From CAYZTY01 sp964444665 (GTDB lineage: Bacteria > Planctomycetota > Phycisphaerae > Sedimentisphaerales > CAYZTY01): a stretch of 64,000 nucleotides of DNA. The position numbers were made by a program, and so were the translations under genes. The DNA lies in NCBI GenBank assembly GCA_964444665.1, contig CAYUIE010000004.1, forward strand, positions 124,001-188,000, read 5' to 3'. Shown here piece after piece: positions 53,664 to 61,083 of this stretch. How positions within the stretch are numbered: the stretch's first letter is position 1; each line of letters opens with the position of its first letter. Under the pieces are notes generated by a model that was not told the origin of the DNA, did no database searches, and saw only the letters and a program-made list of their open reading frames with translations.

Positions 53664-54268
53664 TTAGTCACTCCAATTGCCTTATTTGATTTACCAACCA
53701 ATAATCCCGCAGCCATACCTAAAACGACGTTGATTACTACAATACCTCCGAGCGTCAAGGTTAAGTGCTGAGCTGCATGCGAAACCGGCCGCATAAGAAG
53801 AGTCCAGAAAAACAAAGCAATTAGCACCCTTGCTCCACAAAGAGCGCCGCCCGTCAGCACCAGGCTGAATTTTCGCGACGGCAGGTATCGCAGATACTGC
53901 CAGAGCAGGTCTCCGGCAACACCAGCTAATACAGGTACAACCAATGACATCGGCCACCAGCCGACAAATCCAAATGACAGCCTCGTGCCTACCTCGGCTA
54001 TTGAGGCGATAGTTAACACCCCAAATCGGTCTACCCGAAGTAAAATCACAAGCAAAATAAACGCACGTGGCAGTGCAGTGACTATCGAGCCCGACATTGG
54101 AACCGGCCAGACCAGATGAAACGTCCGCCCCAAAAGCTGCCCCACGCCGGCCAAAGCTATGCCGCCGACAAGTACAAATAACAACTCTTTCCAGGTCATC
54201 AAGTTGAGCTTTGACCTAATCGCCGTTAGTGCCAGATACCTGCGATTCAATAAATTTGTACGTAACAT
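53660..54268 (-). CDS. Membrane protein resembling ECF transporter S components
   Basis: A 202-residue protein with about five to six hydrophobic helices. GGAGG lies 7-11 nt before ATG 54268. The pattern PVPMSGSIVTALPRAFILL followed by a Glu-containing helix (TIASIAEVGTRLSFGF) and LAGVAGDLLW recalls YkoE/ABC-cobalt type S components of energy-coupling factor transporters. This assignment is by resemblance. Being in one operon with CbiM, CbiQ and CbiO supports it; the membrane protein could offer a second substrate specificity to the same T-ATPase module. Confidence 0.6.
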   Translation of the reverse strand: MLRTNLLNRRYLALTAIRSKLNLMTWKELLFVLVGGIALAGVGQLLGRTFHLVWPVPMSGSIVTALPRAFILLVILLRVDRFGVLTIASIAEVGTRLSFGFVGWWPMSLVVPVLAGVAGDLLWQYLRYLPSRKFSLVLTGGALCGARVLIALFFWTLLMRPVSHAAQHLTLTLGGIVVINVVLGMAAGLLVGKSNKAIGVTK

Positions 54269-54299
54269 TTTTTACCTCCATATAATTCTGTTTTTTGTC

Positions 54300-54959
54300 T
54301 TAAAACGCACCAAGTGTCCTGTGCCGGACAAATTGCACGCTTATATCCGCAAAAAGTACATTCCTGCCGCCGCCCCAGCCGCCCTTCTGCATATGTGGAA
54401 AAACGGGCACGTCCTTTCGAACCCAATCGCTCATAAGCCACCGGCCCGGCGGTGAATCATCACACAAAAGATGAGGATATTCAGAAAGAGGTAACGGCAG
54501 CGGCATACGAGTATCCCGATTAGTTACAGAGAAGTATTTGTAGCTGATGTAAGAGCGCTGCCAGTTCTCGTCCGTATTGATAACCGAATCGCCTCCCGGT
54601 CCGCCATATTGGTTACTTTGCGCGTACGGCTCAACCATCCGCGCGCTGGGGCAGTAGAATACGTCCCGACTGCCTAAATAATCGGGGAAAAGACTGCCGA
54701 CTAAAACCGACTGCGGATTACCACAAAGCCTTTCAACCGGATACTTGCTCCTGTTATTCATAGCATACATCCGCAGGCCATAACCCAACTGCCGCAGATT
54801 GCTTGCACAGACAATCTTACGTCCCTGTTCCCTGGCCCTCCCAAATGAAGGAAGAAGAACAGCCATTAGCGCTGTTATGGTCGTCATAACTACCAGTAAT
54901 TCAGCAAGTGTCAAACCGGCGGATTGATTACGTAAGCGTTTATTTTGCCGTTCTATCAT
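54300..54959 (-). CDS. Prepilin-type (type II secretion pseudopilin-like) protein
   Basis: From ATG 54959 (AAGG upstream) the product is 219 residues. The N-terminal prepilin motif is AGLTLAELLVVMTTITALMA, with the Gly cleavage site and Glu at +5 position of the hydrophobic helix. SNLRQLGYGLRMYAMNN follows, typical of the abundant planctomycete prepilin-like proteins (DUF1559 relatives). The C-terminus has GGRNVLFADISVQFV, a version of their H-x9-DG element. The protein is probably exported and processed by a prepilin peptidase. It is the first gene of the ECF operon, 31 bp before the S-component-like gene, and divergent from nikR. Confidence 0.8.
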   Translation of the reverse strand: MIERQNKRLRNQSAGLTLAELLVVMTTITALMAVLLPSFGRAREQGRKIVCASNLRQLGYGLRMYAMNNRSKYPVERLCGNPQSVLVGSLFPDYLGSRDVFYCPSARMVEPYAQSNQYGGPGGDSVINTDENWQRSYISYKYFSVTNRDTRMPLPLPLSEYPHLLCDDSPPGRWLMSDWVRKDVPVFPHMQKGGWGGGRNVLFADISVQFVRHRTLGAF

Positions 54960-55029
54960 TCCGGCCTTATGTATGTTCACGGCTTTCCTGTAATTCGTTA
55001 TTGAGATATGCGCATAACAATTATTAAAT

Positions 55030-55069
55030 CGTGCTACCACACATAAAGTTATCATATTCGTACTACCAC
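55030..55069. promoter_or_regulatory. Direct repeats in the nikR divergent region, candidate operator
   Basis: CGTGCTACCAC (55030-55040) and CGTACTACCAC (55059-55069) are directly repeated with a 29-bp period, about three helical turns. They lie between the divergent starts at 54959 and 55203. The GTGCTAC element is close to the GTGTTAC half-site described for some NikR regulons, but here the halves are direct, not inverted. It may serve nikR, the ECF operon or both. Confidence 0.35.
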
Positions 55070-55105
55070 GTCAAGAGTAAAACCGGTATTTTAAAAAAAA
55101 TATTC

Positions 55106-55134
55106 TTTAAGCTAAATCCGCCATAAGCTACAAT
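55106..55134 (+). promoter_or_regulatory. Possible nikR promoter
   Basis: TTTAAG (55106-55111) and TACAAT (55129-55134) are 17 bp apart, about 70 bp before the nikR start. The -35 is weak, as expected for a regulated promoter. Confidence 0.35.
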
Positions 55135-55202
55135 ATAGGCAGTACTTTCGCGATTCCAGCGGCTTTTGGTAACAGGCAAAACGCATTCACGGGAGAATAA
55201 AT

Positions 55203-55622
55203 ATGAGTGAACTTGAAAGAATAGGAATATCGCTGGACAGCAATCTGCTCTCCGCGTTCGATAAGCTTATTGCAAAACAGGGATACGAAACCCGTTCAGA
55301 GGCTATTCGGGATTTAATAAGGCAGAACATCTCCGAAGATAAGCTTAAAAATCCCAAGGCCGATGCGGTGGCGGCGGTCCTCGTGGTATATGACCACCAC
55401 GCAGCAGGGCTCTCAGAAAAACTCATCGACCTGCAACATTCGCATTTCCTAAGGACTATCTCTTCAATGCACATTCATATCAATCCACGCGAGTGCCTTG
55501 AAATAATCGTGCTTAAGGGCAAAGTCGGTGAAATCACAAAAATGGCCGAGAAAATAGTCAGCCTGAAGAACGTAACACTCGGCCGGGTCAATTTAATTGC
55601 AACCGATACAAGGCTAAGATAG
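55203..55622 (+). CDS. nikR: Nickel-responsive regulator NikR
   Basis: A 139-residue ribbon-helix-helix regulator with an ACT-like metal domain. The DNA-binding part covers residues 1-45 (RIGISLDSNLLSAFD, RSEAIRDLIR). Nickel ligands equivalent to E. coli His76, His87, His89 and Cys95 are present as His79, His90, His92 and Cys98 (LQHSHFL, SMHIHINPREC). NikR represses nickel importers when nickel is sufficient. It is divergent from the ECF operon, the most likely target. GGGAGAA lies before the ATG. Confidence 0.93.
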   Translation: MSELERIGISLDSNLLSAFDKLIAKQGYETRSEAIRDLIRQNISEDKLKNPKADAVAAVLVVYDHHAAGLSEKLIDLQHSHFLRTISSMHIHINPRECLEIIVLKGKVGEITKMAEKIVSLKNVTLGRVNLIATDTRLR

Positions 55623-55684
55623 GGGCTGACCTCAATAAAAATCTTGACAGTCGGCAATTAAATTTTTCTAATATAAACACCGGC

Positions 55685-55758
55685 GGGCGATTAGCTCAGT
55701 TGGTTAGAGCGCACGGATCACACCCGTGAGGTCACAGGTTCGAGCCCTGTATCGCCCA
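55685..55758 (+). tRNA. tRNA-Val (CAC anticodon)
   Basis: A complete cloverleaf of 74 nt. The acceptor arms are GGGCGAT and ATCGCCC, the D-arm GCTC..GAGC, the anticodon stem CACGG/CCGTG with loop ATCACAC (anticodon CAC), and the T-arm ACAGG-TTCGAGC-CCTGT. The discriminator is A58 and CCA is not encoded. It lies between nikR and the E2-like gene. Confidence 0.95.
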
Positions 55759-55827
55759 GTCTTTTTAGGCCCCGGCGGGCAAGCTCGCCCGAAAAGTCCT
55801 GTCAATAACAATTACGGATTAAATACA

Positions 55828-56517
55828 GTGGCAGAGACGATTAAAAAACGAATCCCGCTAAGACGCATACAGCAGACAATCGGCAAACGAATGCTGCAAT
55901 CGAAACAGCAAATACCCTGCTTTTACCTCGAATCACACGCCGACGTGACCGAACTTATGAGTATGCGACGGAAATTGACCAGGGCGCTGAAGGTTAAAAT
56001 CACACTTAATGACTTTATTATCCGAGCGATTGGGCTTGCTGTGAAAGAATTTCCGCTAATGGCAGGACAATTGGAAGGCGATATGATTCGAATAGCAGAA
56101 ACAGTTAACGTCGGCCTGGCCATTGCCGCCCCACAGGGCCTTGTGGTACCCGTCTTAAGGCAGGTGGAGAAAAAAACATTAGCCGAAATTGCCGCCGAAA
56201 ACTCTGAATTCGTTAACAAAGCACGAAGCAACGCGCTCAAACCGGACGAACTGACCGGCGCGTGTGTTACTCTGAGCAATTTAGGGGTGTACGGCATCGA
56301 TTCGTTCATCGCGATTGTCCCGCCCGGCCAGTGCGGCGTCGTTGCAATCGGTAATCCTACCGAGACCTGCATTCCTAAAGACGGTGATATCGCTGTAAGA
56401 AAGATGATGAGTCTTAACTTGTCGGCCGACCATAAAATTGTCAATGGCACCTACGCCGCCCTGTTCCTCGATTGCATCATCCAGCAGCTACAAAACCCCA
56501 CCCAATTGGTTGATTGA
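55828..56517 (+). CDS. Stand-alone 2-oxoacid dehydrogenase E2 catalytic domain
   Basis: From GTG 55828 the product is 229 residues, only the acyltransferase core. It lacks the lipoyl and peripheral-binding domains of normal E2 (400 or more residues). It begins with IPLRRIQQTIGKRMLQSKQQ, has NVGLAIAAPQGLVVPVL and LSNLGVYGIDSFIAIV, and ends with LSADHKIVNGTYAALFLD. The active-site motif, usually DHRxxDG, is DHKIVNG: the His is kept but the second Asp is Asn. No E1, E3 or lipoyl carrier is nearby. It could act on a separate lipoyl protein, or be a reused chloramphenicol-acetyltransferase-like enzyme. The frame is open back into the tRNA, so the start is a choice. Confidence 0.8.
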   Translation: MAETIKKRIPLRRIQQTIGKRMLQSKQQIPCFYLESHADVTELMSMRRKLTRALKVKITLNDFIIRAIGLAVKEFPLMAGQLEGDMIRIAETVNVGLAIAAPQGLVVPVLRQVEKKTLAEIAAENSEFVNKARSNALKPDELTGACVTLSNLGVYGIDSFIAIVPPGQCGVVAIGNPTETCIPKDGDIAVRKMMSLNLSADHKIVNGTYAALFLDCIIQQLQNPTQLVD

Positions 56518-56523
56518 AGTCAA

Positions 56524-56548
56524 CCCCGGCCACAGGTGCCGGGGCTAA
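56524..56548. repeat. REP element, left copy
   Basis: CCCCGGC-CACAGGT-GCCGGGG forms a 7-bp stem (56524-56544) followed by CTAA. It is the exact reverse complement of 57045-57069. It abuts the RAYT stop codon. Confidence 0.85.
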
Positions 56549-56997
56549 GCATGATTGTGTTTATTAACATACCGAACTTTACGTTCTAATTCTTCTTCGG
56601 AAAAACAAAAACGCTTATCATAACCTTTGGTCCAAACATTTCCCTGTCTACCGTACTTCCAAAGTGCGCGCGTTGTCAAACTCTTGTACTTTCCAATTAT
56701 TTTCTCGATGGACTGTGAATGAGGTCTCGCTGCCAGATGCACGTGATTAGTACAAGCAGTTAAAGCTTCGATTTCATGGCCGATTCTCCTTGCTTCTTTT
56801 AATATCGCTTGCCGAACAACTTGAATTTCTCTTCTGTCAAGTTTCACGGTTGGCGATTTCTGACATGCCCGGTTCTGCTCAAGAATCTTGCAATCACCTG
56901 ACAAGGTTTGCCCGTTTCTGACATATCCTCGTTTATCACCAGGCAGCCAGCTGCCATATGTCGTCCACGTTACCATATATCCGATGACTTTGGACAT
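56545..56997 (-). CDS. REP-associated tyrosine transposase (RAYT, Y1 family)
   Basis: From ATG 56997 the product is 150 residues; a TTG at 57033 would extend it. It has the Y1/HUH motif (CTNHVHLAARP, about residues 90-100), the N-terminal GYMVTWTTYGSWLPGD of the RAYT/TnpA-REP family, and a C-terminal catalytic-Tyr candidate (KVRYVNKHNHA). These proteins cut and rejoin REP palindromes as single-stranded DNA. Perfect inverted REP copies on both sides make this a typical REP-RAYT unit. Confidence 0.9.
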   Translation of the reverse strand: MSKVIGYMVTWTTYGSWLPGDKRGYVRNGQTLSGDCKILEQNRACQKSPTVKLDRREIQVVRQAILKEARRIGHEIEALTACTNHVHLAARPHSQSIEKIIGKYKSLTTRALWKYGRQGNVWTKGYDKRFCFSEEELERKVRYVNKHNHA

Positions 56998-57044
56998 ATT
57001 TGAAATGATAACATTACGAATAAGGTGTGACAAATCCTATTTGG

Positions 57045-57069
57045 TTAGCCCCGGCACCTGTGGCCGGGG
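57045..57069. repeat. REP element, right copy
   Basis: TTAG followed by CCCCGGC-ACCTGTG-GCCGGGG; the stem is 57049-57069. It is the exact inverse of the left copy, 48 bp upstream of the RAYT start. Confidence 0.85.
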
Positions 57070-57133
57070 CAAAAAAGTTTACGAACAAAGAGTTAATATA
57101 CCGAGAAAGATCAAACATCAAAAAAAACATTTT

Positions 57134-57331
57134 TCACAGGCGTTTTGCTTTCCGCAATTTATCTGCCGTGTTGAGTGCGATTTGATGTAGCCGGATACGC
57201 TCCGCGGGTGTTTTTTGAAGATTATTAATAAGAAGGGAAATGTCGATTCCGTAATCTGCTGCTATTTGGAGCTCATCTTTTTTCCCGGAATTCCCGCTTA
57301 CTGCATTGTTTTGCTTTGTCTCTTCCGCCAT
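57134..57331 (-). CDS. Small protein of the type found next to nucleotidyltransferases
   Basis: From ATG 57331 the product is 65 residues. A polar N-terminus is followed by ADYGIDISLLINNLQKTPAE and RIRLHQIALNTADKLRKAKR. This GIDxSLLxxNLxxTPxERxxxHQxAL pattern occurs in small proteins commonly encoded just before a nucleotidyltransferase-fold gene. Here the following gene is the RAYT, so the usual partner is missing. Recognition of the family is from memory. Confidence 0.55.
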   Translation of the reverse strand: MAEETKQNNAVSGNSGKKDELQIAADYGIDISLLINNLQKTPAERIRLHQIALNTADKLRKAKRL

Positions 57332-57432
57332 ATCCGGCAATCTAAATAATACGCTTTTAATTTTTCGCCGCTGTTTTCTTTCCTCTTAAATTAACTTTAG
57401 ATGATATTGCAGGTACAGCGAAATCATTCACT

Positions 57433-58386
57433 TCATTTCTTGTTCTTTCTGTACCACTCGATGGTCTTTTTGAGGCCTTCGTCGAAGCCGGTTTTTGCCT
57501 CAAAGCCGAAGGCCTTTTTGCCCCTCGATGTATCCAGCGACCGCCTCGGCTGGCCATCGGGCTTGCTATCGTCCCATATTAATTTTCCCTTAAAGCCGCA
57601 AAGCTTTGCGATTTTCTCAGCTAAATCCTTTATCGTGATTTCAAAGCCGGCCCCGATATTGACCGGCTCCGGGTCATTATAAAATTCAGAAGCAAGCAAT
57701 AGTGCCTCTGCGGCATCCTCGACGTAGACAAATTCGCGCGAGACTTTGCCGGTCCCCCAGCAGGTCACCTGCTCGTCTCCATTATCAACCGCATCGACGC
57801 ATTTTTTAACCAGGGCGGGTATCACATGGCTGGAAGAAGGATTGAAGTTATCGCCCGGCCCATATAAATTCACCGGCAAAAGAAATATCCCGTTAAAACC
57901 ATACTGGGCCCGATAGGACTGACACATAACCAGCAGCGCCTTCTTCGCGATGCCGTAAGGAGCGTTTGTCTCCTCCGGATAGCCATTCCATAAGTCCCGC
58001 TCTTTGAAAGGTACAGGTGTAAATTTCGGATATGCGCAAATCGTGCCGACCTGGACAAACTTTTCTATTTCAAACCTCCTGGCCTGCTCAATTAGATGAA
58101 GCCCCATCACCATATTGGCATAGAAAAAAAGGCCCGGATTTTCGCGGTTCGCGCCTATACCACCAACAAGCGCCGCCAGGTGAATCACCATATCCGGACG
58201 CATATCCCGATACATTTTTATAACAACATCTTCCCGGGTCAAATCGTACTCCTCGATGAGTGGCACAAGTACGTTTTGGCAGCCTCTTTCCCTCAGTTTT
58301 CTGCAGAGGACCGAGCCGAGAAAACCGGCGCCGCCGGTAACAACCACGCGCCTGGATTTCCAGAATTCACCGCTTGGCTCGAACAT
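57433..58386 (-). CDS. fcl: GDP-L-fucose synthase
   Basis: A 317-residue short-chain dehydrogenase. ATG 58386 follows GGAAG; an ATG 15 nt upstream is the alternative. It has the NADP motif VTGGAGFLGS (about residues 15-24), HLAALVGGIGANRENPG, GTICAYPK (usually GSSCIYPK) and the Tyr-Lys of NAPYGIAK (about 132-139), and NLYGPGDNF. It turns GDP-4-keto-6-deoxymannose into GDP-L-fucose. It is 30 bp downstream of gmd, which makes its substrate, so both supply fucose for surface sugars. Confidence 0.92.
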   Translation of the reverse strand: MFEPSGEFWKSRRVVVTGGAGFLGSVLCRKLRERGCQNVLVPLIEEYDLTREDVVIKMYRDMRPDMVIHLAALVGGIGANRENPGLFFYANMVMGLHLIEQARRFEIEKFVQVGTICAYPKFTPVPFKERDLWNGYPEETNAPYGIAKKALLVMCQSYRAQYGFNGIFLLPVNLYGPGDNFNPSSSHVIPALVKKCVDAVDNGDEQVTCWGTGKVSREFVYVEDAAEALLLASEFYNDPEPVNIGAGFEITIKDLAEKIAKLCGFKGKLIWDDSKPDGQPRRSLDTSRGKKAFGFEAKTGFDEGLKKTIEWYRKNKK

Positions 58387-58416
58387 ATTCACTTCCACCA
58401 TTATTATAGGTTCGGC

Positions 58417-59442
58417 TTACATTTTTTTCTCATTATGGTCTTTTACGATTCGCTCTTCACCGGCAAGCTGCAGGTCCGAATCGACCATAATCTTGACAAG
58501 CTCCTTGAATTTTACTTTGGGCTCCCAACCCAATATCTTTTTGGCCTTGGCCGAATCGCCCAGGAGCAAATCTACCTCTGCAGGACGAAAATACCGCTTG
58601 TCAACTACGACGTACTTGTTCCAGTCTAAATCGAGATATGCGAAGACCTCCTCAAGAAACTCGCGAACAGTGTAATTTTCACCGGTGGCTATAACATAAT
58701 CATCGGGCTTATCATGTTGGAGTATCAGCCAAATTGCTTCAACATAATCCGGCGCGTATCCCCAGTCTCTCCTGGCCTCGAGGTTACCAAGGTACAACTT
58801 ATCCTGCAGGCCCTTTTTTATCCTCGTTGCAGCCCTTGTTATTTTGCGGGTCACAAAAGTCTGCCCTCTTCTGGGCGACTCATGGTTAAACAAAATTCCA
58901 TTACACGCGAACAGCTCATAAGCCTCACGGTAGTTAATAGTCTGCCAGTGACTATAAACCTTCGCGCAGCCGTACGGGCTTCGCGGATAAAAAGGTGTCT
59001 GCTCATTCTGCGGAACCTGCTGAACTCTGCCGAACATCTCGCTGCTGCCGGCCTGATAGAATTTAGGCCGCTTTCCTTTTGCCATCATTCGAATAGCCTC
59101 AAGCGCCCGCAGCGTGCCCAGCGCGTCAACCTGGGCGGTGTAAATGGGATTCTCAAATGAGACAAAAACATGACTTTGTGCGCCAAGGTTATATACTTCG
59201 TCGGGCCGGACGTCGTTTAAAATCTTACTTATGCACGAACCGTCGGACAAATCGCCGTACATTAAGTGCAGTCTTGCACCTTTTTCGTGCGGGTCCTGAT
59301 ATAAATGGTCAATCCGCTGCGTGTTGAAAGTGCTGCTTCGCCTTATGATGCCGTAAACTTCATAGCCCTTTTCAAGCAAAAGCTCGGTAAGGTATGAGCC
59401 GTCCTGACCCGTTATACCCGTAATCAACGCCTTTTTTGCCAT
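58417..59442 (-). CDS. gmd: GDP-mannose 4,6-dehydratase
   Basis: A 341-residue enzyme of normal family length. It has GITGQDGSYLTELLLEKGYEV given here as GITGQDGSYLTELL (residues 7-20), the RRSSTFNTQRIDH loop, YQAGSSEMFG (about 119-128), the catalytic YGCAKVYSHW (about 147-156), FNHESPRRG and RDWGYAPDYVEA. AAAGGATGG lies upstream of the ATG. It makes GDP-4-keto-6-deoxymannose, passed to Fcl encoded next. Confidence 0.95.
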   Translation of the reverse strand: MAKKALITGITGQDGSYLTELLLEKGYEVYGIIRRSSTFNTQRIDHLYQDPHEKGARLHLMYGDLSDGSCISKILNDVRPDEVYNLGAQSHVFVSFENPIYTAQVDALGTLRALEAIRMMAKGKRPKFYQAGSSEMFGRVQQVPQNEQTPFYPRSPYGCAKVYSHWQTINYREAYELFACNGILFNHESPRRGQTFVTRKITRAATRIKKGLQDKLYLGNLEARRDWGYAPDYVEAIWLILQHDKPDDYVIATGENYTVREFLEEVFAYLDLDWNKYVVVDKRYFRPAEVDLLLGDSAKAKKILGWEPKVKFKELVKIMVDSDLQLAGEERIVKDHNEKKM

Positions 59443-59474
59443 AGTTTATCCATCCTTTCATCAACACCAGCCGG

Positions 59475-60902
59475 CTATAAAAGTTTATACAAATCCATCT
59501 TCATAGTTTTGGCCTGCAGTCGAACGTAAAATTGCCGCTGGTATTGCATCGGACCCCGTACAACAACACGTAAAATCCGCACTTCAACAGTCTGGCCTTC
59601 AGAAACTTTTTCCATCTCAAGTGAAAATTCCTTCAGATTGCCGACGGCGGTTCCATTAAGTTCCAGTATAAGGTCTCCCTTCTGGAGTCCTGCCTTAGCG
59701 GCCTGTCCCCGATCTGCTACATCAGTCAGAATCAATATAGGATAAGCGCTGTGGTAACCAAATTCGTGTGCCAAAGATTCGGTAAGTTCGGAGACCTGCA
59801 TCTGGAAGAACTTTTCCGCCAGCTTGCGTCCGTCCGGTAGTGGCCGAGGTTCAATAGTAAGTTTGGCCCGCCGCGCCCGGCCGGAACGGATGCCGGGCCT
59901 TATATATTTAATTACGATGGGCTCGCCTATTTCCTTATTAATCATTTTGACATAGAAATCAATAAAGCCGGTAAGTTCCCTGCCGTCTATCTCCTGTATC
60001 AAATCACCGGGCGCCATTCCTTCTTTCTCGGCAGGGCTCTGGGCAATTACTGAGTCGACAACGAGGCCGTGATGCTCTCCGGCGGTTTTCATTCTTCCAA
60101 TTACGAGGCCCAGCCTGACACGGCGAAGCCTTTCCGGCATAAGCATCTGCGTAAGGTTGTCAGCGAGGGTATCTACGGGGATTGCAAATCCGATGTTTTG
60201 AGCTTCCGGCTTGATGGCAGTTGTGATTCCGACAAGCTCGCCGTTAATATTCAAAAGTGGTCCGCCGCTGTTGCCGGGATTAATTGGCGCTTCGGTTTGA
60301 ATCAGGCCTCTGAGCCAGAAATTATCGGCTACCTGAATATCTCTACCGAGGGCACTGATGACTCCTGTGGTTAAGGTGTGGGAGTAACCAAAAGGATTAC
60401 CGATTGCTATGACGGTCTCACCTATCATCAGGTCGTTACTTTTGCCGAGGTGAATGAAGGGCAGTTTGCCACCGGCCTGGATTTTCATGACGGCAAGGTC
60501 TTTACCTTCGTCGGCGCTGACTATCACTGCAGGATGTTCACTGCCGTCACTAAATGCTACTTTTATTTGCTCGGCGTCTTTAATTACATGGGCATTCGTC
60601 ACCATATAGCCACCCTCGTGGATAACTACTCCCGAACCAAGTATGACAACCTCAGCACGATAGCGAGGTCCAAAGAAATCATGACCGAATATATCAGACC
60701 AGTTAAAACCCGGCCAGATGGAGGTGGTAACTAATCGTTTGCCGGATATGTTTACAACAGACTTATACGTCTTCTCGTAAGCCAGGACAATGGGAGTCCG
60801 CCTCTCGAAGCTGCTTGGGCTCTGTGCTGATAAAGAGCCGGCTTGTACACAAATCAATGATATCGCGATTATTATTTGTGCCAGTAGATTCAGTGCCTTC
60901 AT
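59475..60902 (-). CDS. HtrA/DegP-type periplasmic serine protease with two PDZ domains
   Basis: The start at 60902 is chosen because GGAGG lies 6-10 nt before it and it gives a signal peptide (ALNLLAQIIIAISLICVQAG). The 475-residue product has the trypsin-like triad: His in TNAHVIKD, Asp in EGKDLAVMKI, Ser in NPGNSGGPLL. One PDZ domain (about 265-350) and a second (about 375-465, LILTDVADRGQAAKAGLQKG) follow. It degrades or refolds damaged envelope proteins. The mature N-terminus has an insertion (SIWPGFNWSDIFGHDFFG) like the DegP LA-type segment. Confidence 0.92.
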   Translation of the reverse strand: MKALNLLAQIIIAISLICVQAGSLSAQSPSSFERRTPIVLAYEKTYKSVVNISGKRLVTTSIWPGFNWSDIFGHDFFGPRYRAEVVILGSGVVIHEGGYMVTNAHVIKDAEQIKVAFSDGSEHPAVIVSADEGKDLAVMKIQAGGKLPFIHLGKSNDLMIGETVIAIGNPFGYSHTLTTGVISALGRDIQVADNFWLRGLIQTEAPINPGNSGGPLLNINGELVGITTAIKPEAQNIGFAIPVDTLADNLTQMLMPERLRRVRLGLVIGRMKTAGEHHGLVVDSVIAQSPAEKEGMAPGDLIQEIDGRELTGFIDFYVKMINKEIGEPIVIKYIRPGIRSGRARRAKLTIEPRPLPDGRKLAEKFFQMQVSELTESLAHEFGYHSAYPILILTDVADRGQAAKAGLQKGDLILELNGTAVGNLKEFSLEMEKVSEGQTVEVRILRVVVRGPMQYQRQFYVRLQAKTMKMDLYKLL

Positions 60903-61083
60903 TACAACCTCCAAAATCAAGTCCTGTACAAAATCATATTCTAAATTTATTTGCATTCGTTGACCACATTTTTTTGAGAAAACAGGACAAATTTTCTTGC
61001 CAGTTGTACCCTCCATTAGATATTATATGCTTTGAAATTTGCTATTTTCCAATGTTTGCCTGTATTTGTGAAGGAGTTTACTT

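Noticed and set aside
55685..56997. Genomic island inserted at tRNA-Val
   Set aside because: No integrase or repeated tRNA 3' end is present. Only the REP-RAYT unit is mobile.
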